This document shows positions 18,382-26,491 of a stretch of DNA of 64,000 bases, in pieces (positions within the stretch are counted from its first letter, which is position 1; the number at the start of each line of letters is the position of its first letter). The stretch spans positions 124,001 through 188,000 of the forward strand of contig JBMOKJ010000001.1 in NCBI GenBank assembly GCA_049315325.1, written 5' to 3'. The DNA comes from CAXXIC01 sp049315325. GTDB lineage: Bacteria > Bacteroidota > Bacteroidia > Bacteroidales > UBA7332. A program made the position numbers and the translations under genes. The notes beneath the pieces were generated by a model that saw nothing but the letters and a program-made list of their open reading frames with translations, made no database searches and was not told the origin of the DNA.

Positions 18382-19512
18382 ATGATTAAGCGCATAATTG
18401 AAGAAAAAATATTTAGTCGCTTAGCTGCGAACAAAGTAATGCTCATATTCGGACCACGTCGAGTAGGAAAAACAGTTTTACTTCGACAACTTATTGAACG
18501 ATTCGAAGGCAAACATTTACTCTTAAATGGTGAAGATACGGATTCATTGACATTATTAGAGTCAAAATCAATTTCAAATTACAAACGTCTATTAGATGGA
18601 ATAGACTTGTTGGCTATAGATGAAGCTCAAAACATACCTGAGATTGGGCAAAAACTAAAATTGATAGTGGACGAAATTCCTAATATTAAAGTAATTGCAA
18701 CTGGTTCATCTTCTTTTGATTTACAAAATAAAGCAGGCGAACCATTGGTCGGACGAAGCACTCAATTTCACTTATTTCCTTTTAGTCAAGCGGAACTTTC
18801 ACAAAAAGAAAATATGCTTGAAATCAAGCAGAATTTGGAAGATAGGCTAGTGTTTGGGAGCTATCCTGAGGTCATAAATATTAAAGGTTACGAGCAAAAA
18901 AAAGAATATTTACGTGATATAGTAAATGCCTATTTATTAAAGGATATTCTATCAATTGATGGGCTGAAGAACTCAAAGAAAATGCTTGAATTACTGCGTT
19001 TAATTGCATTTCAGATGGGTAACGAAGTTTCTTATGATGAATTAGGAAAACAGCTAGGACTGAGCAGAAATACCGTCGAGAAATATATTGATTTACTTGC
19101 AAAAGTCTTTGTCATTTATCGTCTAGGTAGTTTCTCACGGAACTTGCGAAAAGAAATTTCGAAAGCTGGAAAATGGTATTTTTATGATAATGGCATTCGC
19201 AATGCATTGATTGGCAATTATAATCCAGTTGTAAATAGGGAAGATATTGGACAACTTTGGGAAAGCTATCTGATTAGCGAAAGGATGAAACAGTCAAATT
19301 ATTCATCCAACAATAAGTCTTTCTACTTCTGGAGGACTTATGACGGGCAGGAGATCGATTTAATAGAAGAATCAGAGGGCAATATATATGCGTTTGAATT
19401 TAAATGGGGCAATAAACTACCTAAAGCACCGCATGCCTTTTCGGTAAATTATAATAACTCAACTTATTTAGTTATAAATAAAGACAATTACCTATCATTC
19501 ATAGAGGGATAA
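18382..19512 (+). CDS. AAA-type ATPase with DUF4143 C-terminal domain (376 aa)
   Basis: Walker A is GPRRVGKTVLLRQL (about residue 25). Walker B is LLAIDEAQNIPEIG, and ATGSSSFDLQNK follows as the sensor-like motif. A central winged-helix segment (LGKQLGLSRNTVEKYIDLL) precedes the DUF4143 part, which ends in a PD-(D/E)xK-like pattern (RTYDGQEIDLIEE...AFEFKWG). The family is very common, often in many copies, in anaerobic Bacteroidetes and archaea. Its role is unsettled; proposals include mobile-element or toxin-like functions. It is monocistronic. A near-consensus -7 box (TATATTCG) lies about 25 bp before the ATG. The gene is more AT-rich than the glycan loci, consistent with transfer. Confidence 0.88.
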   Translation: MIKRIIEEKIFSRLAANKVMLIFGPRRVGKTVLLRQLIERFEGKHLLLNGEDTDSLTLLESKSISNYKRLLDGIDLLAIDEAQNIPEIGQKLKLIVDEIPNIKVIATGSSSFDLQNKAGEPLVGRSTQFHLFPFSQAELSQKENMLEIKQNLEDRLVFGSYPEVINIKGYEQKKEYLRDIVNAYLLKDILSIDGLKNSKKMLELLRLIAFQMGNEVSYDELGKQLGLSRNTVEKYIDLLAKVFVIYRLGSFSRNLRKEISKAGKWYFYDNGIRNALIGNYNPVVNREDIGQLWESYLISERMKQSNYSSNNKSFYFWRTYDGQEIDLIEESEGNIYAFEFKWGNKLPKAPHAFSVNYNNSTYLVINKDNYLSFIEG

Positions 19513-20004
19513 TAGTCTCGTTTTTGAGCCTAGATTATAAACCAATTAATTAAAATGCAAACAAATCAAATTCAAAACTTAACCGAATTGTAATTATTTT
19601 ATTATGGAATAAACGGTTCTGTTTATATGAAAATTTTCAGGTGTAAAACATTTTCGACTAAAAAATGATCATTATTTTCATTTAATCAACCAAATAAAAT
19701 ATCAACTATCTAATTATCAGATATTAAAAAAATAAACCTAAGCCCAAGTGGGACCACTCATACAAAACGCCAAATTATTGAAGGATAGTTTGGCGTTTTT
19801 TGATTTTTACTAATTCGACTTAATCACCTAATGCCTCGAATAATATCAACCAACTCGCTCACAGACTTTGCACATTCGAGCTTCGTGGAGTTGAAGACCA
19901 TGAAGCTCGTTTTATGTTATTACAAACTCTTGCTAATAAGTATAACTTTATAAGGTCTAGACAATAACGGCGAACTATACAAGCCGAATACCAAAGATAA
20001 GAAA
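19513..20004. other. 492-base convergent intergenic region
   Basis: It lies between the plus-strand ATPase and the minus-strand lipoprotein. It contains the terminator-like hairpin at 19762-19800. The 19810-20000 part has 30-40-codon frames of protein-like composition but no start or family I can name, so a decayed gene is possible. Confidence 0.5.
19762..19800. terminator. Hairpin repeat, copy A (bidirectional terminator)
   Basis: ACAAAACGCCAAATTAT pairs with ATAGTTTGGCGTTTTT around a short loop, with a T-run on the right and an A-run on the left, so it can stop transcription from both sides. The same sequence, differing only in the loop and one stem pair, recurs at 23508-23550. Confidence 0.7.
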
Positions 20005-20847
20005 TCAGTTCGTTTTGTCGTATTCAATTTTTTTTAATTCAAACTCTCCATAAATAAACTCTCCGTCAGGATAATGCCAAATCGTTTTACCTAAGGTTGG
20101 GATCCTTCTACCTTCAAACTCTTGATAACTGGTGATAGGCGTTGTCCATCTAAATCTTTTCAACTCCCCGTTGTCTTGCAACGCTGAGCGGTCGTCTGAT
20201 ACAAAGTTGATGAGTTGCCCTACTTCGTTGAAGAGAAGTTTTGCGGAAACAATGATATGTCCATTCTTAAGCGTAACTTCGGCACTCAGATCATCTATTT
20301 CTAGCCATGTCAGTCGCTGATCAGTGAGGCATCCGGGAGCGAAAATACACATGTCGTTTAAGAGTGTAACGGTTTCGGCTTTTGATAGCTCTTCTCCTTT
20401 AACATCCACTACATTAAATAGCCCTGCAATCCGTACTTTAAATGTGGCTTGCTGGTTTTGATAGATATGTTTAGCAAGAAAAGGAATACCAGCTTTACTG
20501 GCTTTTATGATGAAAAATCGTGAGTAGTTTCCGAAAAAATTGTATTGGCAGGAGTGAGACTTCATGGGGGCATCGCCGGGTTTACGATACATCTTGGCGT
20601 CAAACTCAATTCGTACATTTTGTGGTTTTACTTTACCAATTGCGCCTGTGTAAATAAGGTATTTTTGCACAGGTTTGGGTAAATCTTTGATCTCTTCGTG
20701 AGTGAGCAATATTCCTTTCTGCAAAGGCTGAATTGCCAATTCGTCTGACACTTTTGTTTGAATCATTTTATCCGTTGAACTGCAAGAATTTTGCGTTAGA
20801 ATAGCCATCACCATTAAAATTGAATAATTGAAATTTGAGAATCGCAT
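20005..20847 (-). CDS. DUF6544-like lipoprotein (280 aa)
   Basis: The N-terminus is a lipoprotein signal with lipobox-like LTQNSCSS. The body shows features I associate with the DUF6544 group: LPKPVQKYLIYTG near residue 55, the segment WLEIDDLSAEVTLKNG, and the closing block RRIPTLGKTIWHYPDGEFIYGEFEL. No catalytic residues are known for this group. It follows the ferredoxin gene by 11 bp in the same direction, so the two form an operon. The product is presumably membrane-attached and periplasmic. Family assignment is from memory of the pattern and is moderate. Confidence 0.65.
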   Translation of the reverse strand: MRFSNFNYSILMVMAILTQNSCSSTDKMIQTKVSDELAIQPLQKGILLTHEEIKDLPKPVQKYLIYTGAIGKVKPQNVRIEFDAKMYRKPGDAPMKSHSCQYNFFGNYSRFFIIKASKAGIPFLAKHIYQNQQATFKVRIAGLFNVVDVKGEELSKAETVTLLNDMCIFAPGCLTDQRLTWLEIDDLSAEVTLKNGHIIVSAKLLFNEVGQLINFVSDDRSALQDNGELKRFRWTTPITSYQEFEGRRIPTLGKTIWHYPDGEFIYGEFELKKIEYDKTN

Positions 20848-20858
20848 CCTGTATTTTA

Positions 20859-21902
20859 CTAGAAGTTTTTTAATGCTCTATACCTTTTACCCCAAAATTT
20901 GTAATGGGTCAATGATGTATAAACGAGTAACTTTTCAAACCATCTGTATCGCTTTAGGAAGTGCATTAGTCGATAGCAAACGACCAGAAGAGCAATAAAG
21001 AGAAGCGATTGAATAATCCAGTTATATAAAAATGGATTGATGTGCGTAATCTCTTCCGAGAAAAAATAGTTTAATATTCCGAGAACGCCCAAGTGAAACA
21101 AAACGGCTGTAAAAACGATGAGACCGTGAGCTGTCTCTATCGCTTTTTTGGGACAGTTGCTCATACATTTCATACAACTCTCGCAGTTTAATTTCCAGAA
21201 GGGTTTTTGATTTATCATGGTTATAGCTTTCACCGGACATTTATTTACACAGAGACCACAGGCATCACATTGGTTGGAGGCAAAGAATGTTTTCGCCAGC
21301 ACAAATCGCCCCATGAAAAAGTAGAGCAGTGCAATGGGAGAGATGGCTACATCTTGAATTATTTCTCGAACTGGAACGTAACTTTTCTTTCGATCCAGAA
21401 TCTTTTGAGCAAAATCCATTACTCTCAATTTCATCTTATTATGAATAAAAAGGATGGTTCGATCATTCAGCCCAGGGTGAGCCGAAAACCAATTAGATGG
21501 CATATCGACTGCACACAATCCAGCGATGGAATACCCTTTTAGTTTCAGAATGGTAGCAGCAAAATAGAATGAAATGCCCGATAGTCCGGGTGTGACCCAT
21601 TTACCAATCAGCATTCCCGCTCGGGTATTCATGAGTACAATAGGTCTTTTTCCTCTTGGAAAATGGGAGATAAAGTGAATCATGATTGGGGGGTAATTGA
21701 ATCCATGAACGGGAGAAATGATGACGACCAATGTTTCGGTATCATTATTCTCAGCTTCCAAACTTTCAATTTCTGTAATATTGGTCACCACACATTCAAT
21801 TGACCTTTCTATAGCCACATGCTGAAACCAACGCGCTACATTAAGCGCGTTTCCTGTCCCAGTAAAATAGTAGATTTTCACTCTCTTGTAGTTTTCCATC
21901 AT
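20859..21902 (-). CDS. EFR1-type flavodoxin-like / 2[4Fe-4S] ferredoxin membrane protein (347 aa)
   Basis: The N-terminal flavodoxin-like fold opens with YYFTGTGNALNVARWFQ (phosphate loop) and includes VVIISPVHGFNYPP. Around residues 215-255 two ferredoxin clusters are seen: CDACGLCVNKCPVKAI and CESCMKCMSNCPKKAI. The last 90 residues contain two hydrophobic helices (TAVLFHLGVLGIL, IIQSLLFIALLVVCY). It belongs to the EFR1 family of proteins thought to move electrons between a flavin and iron-sulfur centres. It is the first gene of a two-gene operon with the DUF6544-like lipoprotein. A perfect -7 box, TAATTTTG, lies on the minus strand at 21922-21929, about 20 bp before the start, giving a very short leader. 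Confidence 0.85.
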   Translation of the reverse strand: MMENYKRVKIYYFTGTGNALNVARWFQHVAIERSIECVVTNITEIESLEAENNDTETLVVIISPVHGFNYPPIMIHFISHFPRGKRPIVLMNTRAGMLIGKWVTPGLSGISFYFAATILKLKGYSIAGLCAVDMPSNWFSAHPGLNDRTILFIHNKMKLRVMDFAQKILDRKKSYVPVREIIQDVAISPIALLYFFMGRFVLAKTFFASNQCDACGLCVNKCPVKAITMINQKPFWKLNCESCMKCMSNCPKKAIETAHGLIVFTAVLFHLGVLGILNYFFSEEITHINPFLYNWIIQSLLFIALLVVCYRLMHFLKRYRWFEKLLVYTSLTHYKFWGKRYRALKNF

Positions 21903-22137
21903 TTTTGAAATATGAAGTTCACAAAATTATCTTTCATCGAAAAAAACTTTGACTTGTCTCCTTTACTTAGCCATTTCGCAACTGTTTACCTTAATGCAGT
22001 TGGTCTCTTTTTGAGATGCAAATATACAGTTTCGTGCTCTAAAATAAAAGGTATAGGGTACATCCGCAGGGTGCTGTTACATTTATCACGAAATTTGAAT
22101 ATTAGGTTCATTCAATGCATTTTAGCATTGCCGTTTT

Positions 22138-22743
22138 TTAGTATTTACTCCAAAAACGATAGCCAATTCTAATAACAGGCGCAATATCAACATTCGGAAT
22201 AGTATAGGCGGTTCCGTTGAAATCGGCACTCTTGTCGCCACGAAGATAAATATGCATACCAGGTTGCAAATAGATATGCCGCCCTAAGAAAAACTGATAG
22301 CTAATGCCCCCACCAACATCGGTGCTATGGATATCTCTTTTCAGACCGCTGCTTTTTTGTTCAATCTCAAAGGTGTGAAGTTCTAAGTAGGAGTATATTT
22401 CAAGATTTCGCCACACATTGTATCCGAAGAAGAATCCTGGAGAAGTTTTGTAGTATCTCTTAAAGTCGGGCGAAGAATTTTTGGTGCCGGCTGGCTCCGC
22501 ATCGTAAGTACCGCCATTAATGACACTTACTCTCACTCTAAACTTATCGTAGCGATAACCTACCCCCACATGATATCCGCCCGAAAGAAACATTGGAAAA
22601 AGGCTTTCTACTTCGAATGCTTGTTTCGCATCATACGAATGCAGGCATGTTTTGGACGATGGTTCTTTGATTGACTCCTGTTGTGCGAAAATTGATGTTG
22701 CAGCGAACACCAACATACTGAAAATTAATGTTTGTTTTTTCAT
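22138..22743 (-). CDS. Outer-membrane beta-barrel protein (201 aa)
   Basis: The start at 22743 (MKKQTLIFSMLVFAA...) gives a clean signal peptide ending IFAQ; an upstream ATG would add ten hydrophilic residues before it. The rest alternates short amphipathic strands with turns (GGYHVGVGYRYDKFRVRVSVING, SPGFFFGYNVW, GGGISYQFFLGRHIYLQPGMHIYLRG) and ends with a strand GYRFWSKY, the typical aromatic C-terminus of barrels. It resembles OmpW/porin-family-like small barrels. No ligand is evident. It lies 82 bp downstream of the Crp-type regulator on the same strand and may be co-transcribed. Confidence 0.7.
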   Translation of the reverse strand: MKKQTLIFSMLVFAATSIFAQQESIKEPSSKTCLHSYDAKQAFEVESLFPMFLSGGYHVGVGYRYDKFRVRVSVINGGTYDAEPAGTKNSSPDFKRYYKTSPGFFFGYNVWRNLEIYSYLELHTFEIEQKSSGLKRDIHSTDVGGGISYQFFLGRHIYLQPGMHIYLRGDKSADFNGTAYTIPNVDIAPVIRIGYRFWSKY

Positions 22744-22825
22744 ATCATAATTGGTTTTTAAATTACGATACAAAGGTCGGGAGAAAAATTAGGTCAATTG
22801 CTCCACATTTGTTACCAAAAACAGA

Positions 22826-23407
22826 CTATTCAAATATTTCTTTTCGTATCCGGCTCAACGATTTTGGTGCAACGCCCAAATAGTTGGCTATGTGGTAAAG
22901 CTGCACACGCTGAAATATTGTTGGATAATTCAGCAAAAGATTTTCATATCGCTCTTTTGCAGAAAGCACTTGTAGATCGATGCTTTTTTCTGCAATCTTC
23001 AAATAAGCTTGTTCCATCAATATTCTGCCTAAGCGTTCTATCTTGGGTATTTGCAAATATAATTGATTCAGTGTTTTTTGTGAAATCACCAAGAGTTCGC
23101 TATCTACAATTGCTTTAATCGAGATAGATGATGGTGCATTATTCAACCGGCTCTGATTGTTATTCACCCAGTCGCCTTCAAATGCAAAATCGGTCGTTAT
23201 CTCATCTCCATTTTCTTTGGTTTTGGCATAGATTAAAACACCTGAATTCACAAATCCGATGTAGTCACAGGTTTCACCTTCCCTGAGAAAATAAGACTCT
23301 TTTTTATACTCTTTGGTAGTGAAAGCAGCATTAAACATCTCCAATTCATCATCGGTCAAAGAAATAATTGCCTCGATGCTATTCTTGATTTTTTCAATCT
23401 TTTCCAT
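22826..23407 (-). CDS. Crp/Fnr-family transcription regulator (193 aa)
   Basis: The N-terminal cyclic-nucleotide-binding-type beta-barrel (KKESYFLREGETCDYIGFVNSG) is followed by a dimer helix (RLGRILMEQAYLKIAEKSIDLQ) and a C-terminal HTH with LYHIANYLGVAPKSLSRIRKEIF. Bacteroidetes members of this size often lack a known effector. The Cys pattern of an oxygen-sensing FNR is absent, so direct Fe-S sensing is unlikely. The ATG at 23407 is used rather than one seven codons upstream, because MEKIEKIK is the usual form of the N-terminus. The adjacent cytochrome and barrel genes are possible targets. Confidence 0.85.
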   Translation of the reverse strand: MEKIEKIKNSIEAIISLTDDELEMFNAAFTTKEYKKESYFLREGETCDYIGFVNSGVLIYAKTKENGDEITTDFAFEGDWVNNNQSRLNNAPSSISIKAIVDSELLVISQKTLNQLYLQIPKIERLGRILMEQAYLKIAEKSIDLQVLSAKERYENLLLNYPTIFQRVQLYHIANYLGVAPKSLSRIRKEIFE

Positions 23408-23507
23408 ATTCAAACCTGTATGTTGCACCAGACTAAAAAGTGAGTGAATTAAACAGCTTGTCTTACGTCAATTACAAAAATACAATTTTAAATTTATACA
23501 GACTCAA

Positions 23508-23550
23508 ACAAAACGCCAAATTATCGTAATGATAGTTTGGCGTTTCTTGT
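23508..23550 (-). terminator. Hairpin repeat, copy B (terminator of the cytochrome unit)
   Basis: ACAAAACGCCAAATTAT and ATAGTTTGGCGTTT form a stem around CGTAATG. On the minus strand it follows the cytochrome c stop at 23584 and precedes a T-rich stretch. It shares arms with copy A at 19762. Confidence 0.65.
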
Positions 23551-23583
23551 ATTGTTATTTTGCTCTATTGCATCAGGTTCGCT

Positions 23584-23928
23584 TTACTTCGCCCCTTTTG
23601 TGACATACTTCATGATTAAAGCTTTATCCTGAAGATTGATTTTGGCTTTCACCGCCATTTTATCCATCCACTGTCGCCATTGGGCTGTATCATACCTTTC
23701 GGGTTGGTGCAAGGCGTGGCAACTGGCGCAATTATTTATATAGAGATTTCGTCCACTCTTCAACTCTTCAAAGCTTGCCGCTGGTGTTTCATCGCCTTTC
23801 GATGGCTTGTAGATTCCAGCAAAACAAGAGATGATTAGTGCAAAATTCACAATTGCAACGGCGAAATAGCGCTTCCGATTAGAAAGCAAATGAAGCCAGC
23901 AATCGGCATTGAATTTTCTCATACTCAT
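23584..23928 (-). CDS. Small membrane-anchored or secreted cytochrome c (114 aa)
   Basis: A hydrophobic segment near residues 19-37 (YFAVAIVNFALIISCFAG) serves as signal or anchor. One haem-c site, NCASCHALH (CxxCH), is followed by a downstream Met candidate in WMDKMAVK, which could be the sixth ligand. The C-terminal half matches a diheme-lacking, single-haem cytochrome c class I core. The frame overlaps the end of the upstream outer-membrane gene by 50 bp if the ATG at 23928 is used; a TTG near 23889 would give a normal signal peptide and a smaller overlap. It is translationally tied to that gene. Likely an electron carrier in the periplasm. Confidence 0.75.
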   Translation of the reverse strand: MSMRKFNADCWLHLLSNRKRYFAVAIVNFALIISCFAGIYKPSKGDETPAASFEELKSGRNLYINNCASCHALHQPERYDTAQWRQWMDKMAVKAKINLQDKALIMKYVTKGAK

Positions 23929-24694
23929 CGAGGTTTAGAGTGTTGTTATCGTTGCCTTTGAACCCTTTGATTTGAGGCATTGCGGTGAAATTTACCCAGA
24001 AATTCTCACGTGAATAGGAGAATCCAAGACCCGAATAGAGTGCGCTGTGTTTCAGTTTTCCTTCCACAAAAACGTTGCGATAAGCGTGCTCCATTGTGAT
24101 TTGAAACTTCGGACTGATTTCGTATGCCAACGCCAAGTTCAATTCTGCTTGATGCTCTGCTTTCCACTCTACTTTATTCAATTCATATTCCGCTTCAGAC
24201 TCTAATTCGTACGTTGCATTGGCGGCTAACGTAAATTTATTGAGTTTCTTATCTACGATAACTTTTGCTTCATATTCTCTTTCGAGCGTGCCTATGCCTA
24301 TTTCTCCATAAAGTGCAAGACCCATCGGATCGGCTACTGCATCAAACAGTTTGTATTTCCACTCATTCGAAAAGCTAAGTTCGTGCTCGGTTTCAATCGA
24401 TTTAACACCAGCATTGTCTACACCAACCGATTTTGTAGTTAAATTCAGATAAAGTGACGTTTGCAAATTATGACCCAACCCGATTTCTAATTCTGTTCGG
24501 TTATCGATGCGACTAAAAAAGTCGGTTTTACCATAACGATAGGTGTTCCATATTTCAATTTCTCGTTGCCCTTTGTTTAACACACCGCTCTGATAGGTGC
24601 TCGTAAAGAGACGATCTTGAGATTTCACATTGCTAACAAAGGCAAATAATAAGACAAAAACAATGCTACTAAATAAGTAGGATGATAGTTTCAT
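23879..24694 (-). CDS. Outer-membrane barrel-like protein paired with the cytochrome (271 aa)
   Basis: A signal peptide ends near VSNVKSQ. The body has many amphipathic strands (EIEIWNTYRYGK, TELEIGLGHNLQTSLYLNLTT, EHELSFSNEWKYKL, GLALYGEIGIGTLEREYEAKV) and ends in LLASFAF, a barrel-type terminus with a final Phe. It resembles the DUF6662/transporter-like barrels often found beside haem proteins. Its coding end overlaps the cytochrome gene, so the two proteins are made together. A perfect minus-strand -7 box, TAATTTTG, lies at 24728-24735. The function is not known; a link to electron transfer or metal handling is inference from the partner. Confidence 0.6.
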   Translation of the reverse strand: MKLSSYLFSSIVFVLLFAFVSNVKSQDRLFTSTYQSGVLNKGQREIEIWNTYRYGKTDFFSRIDNRTELEIGLGHNLQTSLYLNLTTKSVGVDNAGVKSIETEHELSFSNEWKYKLFDAVADPMGLALYGEIGIGTLEREYEAKVIVDKKLNKFTLAANATYELESEAEYELNKVEWKAEHQAELNLALAYEISPKFQITMEHAYRNVFVEGKLKHSALYSGLGFSYSRENFWVNFTAMPQIKGFKGNDNNTLNLDEYEKIQCRLLASFAF

Positions 24695-24854
24695 AATGGA
24701 TTAAAATTTTAGAATGATTTACAAGTGCAAAATTAGCGGACATCAATGTTACCTACAATCCCCGAAATTGGTTATATTGTGCTTAATCGTTCCCCATTTG
24801 TGACTATTACACATGCAATACCCAAAAGAACGCCTAACTTCTATGAAAAATGCT

Positions 24855-24862
24855 TAATTTTG
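24855..24862 (+). promoter_or_regulatory. -7 box of gltX
   Basis: TAATTTTG matches TAnnTTTG exactly and lies 20 bp before the gltX ATG at 24883, leaving a leader of only a few bases. No clear -33 element is visible. Confidence 0.45.
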
Positions 24863-24882
24863 CAGCAAATTGAATCATTTTT

Positions 24883-26397
24883 ATGGAAAATCAGAAAGTA
24901 AGAGTACGCTTTGCACCAAGTCCTACCGGACCACTTCACATTGGCGGCGTTCGCACCGCACTCTACAACTACCTTTTTGCAAAAAAACACGGAGGTGATT
25001 TCATTCTCCGCATCGAAGATACCGACTCGCAACGCTTCGTAGCCGGAGCGGAAGAATACATCATCGAAGCCTTCAATTGGCTCGGCATTCAGTTCGACGA
25101 AGGCGTGGATTACACCACCAACAAAGCTACCATCCGTCAGTCGGAACGGAAACCAATATACAAACAATACGTCGATCAACTGCTTGCAGACGGATTGGCC
25201 TATGTGGCGTTCGACACCCCTGCCGAACTCGATACCAAACGCACTGAAATCGCCAACTTCCAATACGATGCCTCAACGCGTGGCGTAATGCGCAACTCAT
25301 TGACTCTGCCAAAAGAAGAGGTTGAGAAACTGATTTCGGAAGGAAACCAATACGTTGTCCGCATCAAAATCGAACCCGGGAACGACATCGTGGTCAACGA
25401 CCTGATTCGTGGTGAGGTGAAAATCAACTCCTCGATACTCGACGACAAAGTGCTTTATAAATCGGCTGATCAACTGCCGACCTACCACATGGCAAATATA
25501 GTGGACGATCATTTGATGGAAATCAGTCACGTGATTCGTGGCGAAGAGTGGTTGCCATCGGCTCCGCTGCACGTGTTGCTCTATCGCTACCTCGGGTGGG
25601 AAGCCACGATGCCGAAATTCGCACACTTACCATTACTACTCAAACCCGACGGAAACGGAAAACTTAGCAAACGCGACGGCGACCGACTCGGATTCCCCGT
25701 TTTTCCGCTGCAATGGACAGAGAAAGATGGAAACATTTCGACTGGTTACCGCGAAGCAGGCTATCTGCCCGATGCGGTGGTCAACTTCTTGGCACTGCTC
25801 GGATGGAACTCAGGCACCGAACAAGAGATTTTCTCGATGCATGAACTAATAGACATTTTCTCGCTCGACCGGTGCAGCAAAAGTGGTGCGAAATTCGATT
25901 TCGAAAAAGGGAAATGGTTCAACCACAAATACATACAGCAAAAATCAAACGAGGAGATTGCCGCACTTTTTGCTCCTATTCTCATTGAAAACGGGATAGA
26001 AGCATCTTCAGAAAAGACCATTCAGATTGTCGGAATGGTAAAAGAGCGTGTCAACTTCGTGAAAGAACTTTGGGCGCAATCGTCGTTCTTCTTCGTAGCT
26101 CCAACGACTTACTACGAAAAGACCGTTCAGAAACGGTGGAAAGCAGAAACACCTGTGCAATTGGCAGAACTGATTGAAGTGTTGAACGCCATTTCGGACT
26201 TCACGCCACACACTTCGGAAGAAATTGTGAAAGCTTGGATTGCAGAGAAAGAGTATCATTTAGGCAATATCATGAACGCATTCCGACTCGCCATCGTGGG
26301 AGAATCGAAAGGGCCACACATGTTCGACATTATTGCCATTATTGGCAAAGGAGAGACCATCGCTCGATTGAAAAAAGCGATTGAAACTATCAAATAG
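24883..26397 (+). CDS. gltX: Glutamyl-tRNA synthetase (504 aa)
   Basis: This class I aminoacyl-tRNA synthetase charges tRNA-Glu with glutamate in the cytoplasm. The signatures are visible: RFAPSPTGPLHIGGVRTALY (HIGH motif), the ILRIEDTD block, HVIRGEEWLPSAP, and KLSKRDG (KMSKS equivalent) near residue 260. Length is normal for the family. The C-terminal anticodon-binding half (about 340-504) is helical and complete. It is monocistronic, followed by a strong inverted-repeat region at 26404. As a core gene it fits the surrounding base composition. Confidence 0.97.
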   Translation: MENQKVRVRFAPSPTGPLHIGGVRTALYNYLFAKKHGGDFILRIEDTDSQRFVAGAEEYIIEAFNWLGIQFDEGVDYTTNKATIRQSERKPIYKQYVDQLLADGLAYVAFDTPAELDTKRTEIANFQYDASTRGVMRNSLTLPKEEVEKLISEGNQYVVRIKIEPGNDIVVNDLIRGEVKINSSILDDKVLYKSADQLPTYHMANIVDDHLMEISHVIRGEEWLPSAPLHVLLYRYLGWEATMPKFAHLPLLLKPDGNGKLSKRDGDRLGFPVFPLQWTEKDGNISTGYREAGYLPDAVVNFLALLGWNSGTEQEIFSMHELIDIFSLDRCSKSGAKFDFEKGKWFNHKYIQQKSNEEIAALFAPILIENGIEASSEKTIQIVGMVKERVNFVKELWAQSSFFFVAPTTYYEKTVQKRWKAETPVQLAELIEVLNAISDFTPHTSEEIVKAWIAEKEYHLGNIMNAFRLAIVGESKGPHMFDIIAIIGKGETIARLKKAIETIK

Positions 26398-26403
26398 AAA
26401 GTC

Positions 26404-26462
26404 TCCCGCTGATTTCGCAAATAACGCAGATTAGTTCTGCGAAATCTGTGAAATCAGCGGGA
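26404..26462 (+). repeat. Nested inverted repeat after gltX
   Basis: TCCCGCTGATTTC (26404-26416) is mirrored exactly at 26450-26462, and inside it CGCAGA (26425-26430) pairs with TCTGCG (26435-26440). It can act as a terminator-like fold for gltX, although no long T-run follows. The symmetry with an inner hairpin suggests a repeated genomic element rather than a simple terminator. Confidence 0.5.
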
Positions 26463-26491
26463 AATATTTCGCCATTCCAAATCTAAAAATA

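Noticed and set aside
21912..22172. 86-codon plus-strand frame upstream of the ferredoxin gene
   Set aside because: It overlaps the promoter region and the end of the barrel gene, and the composition is not protein-like.
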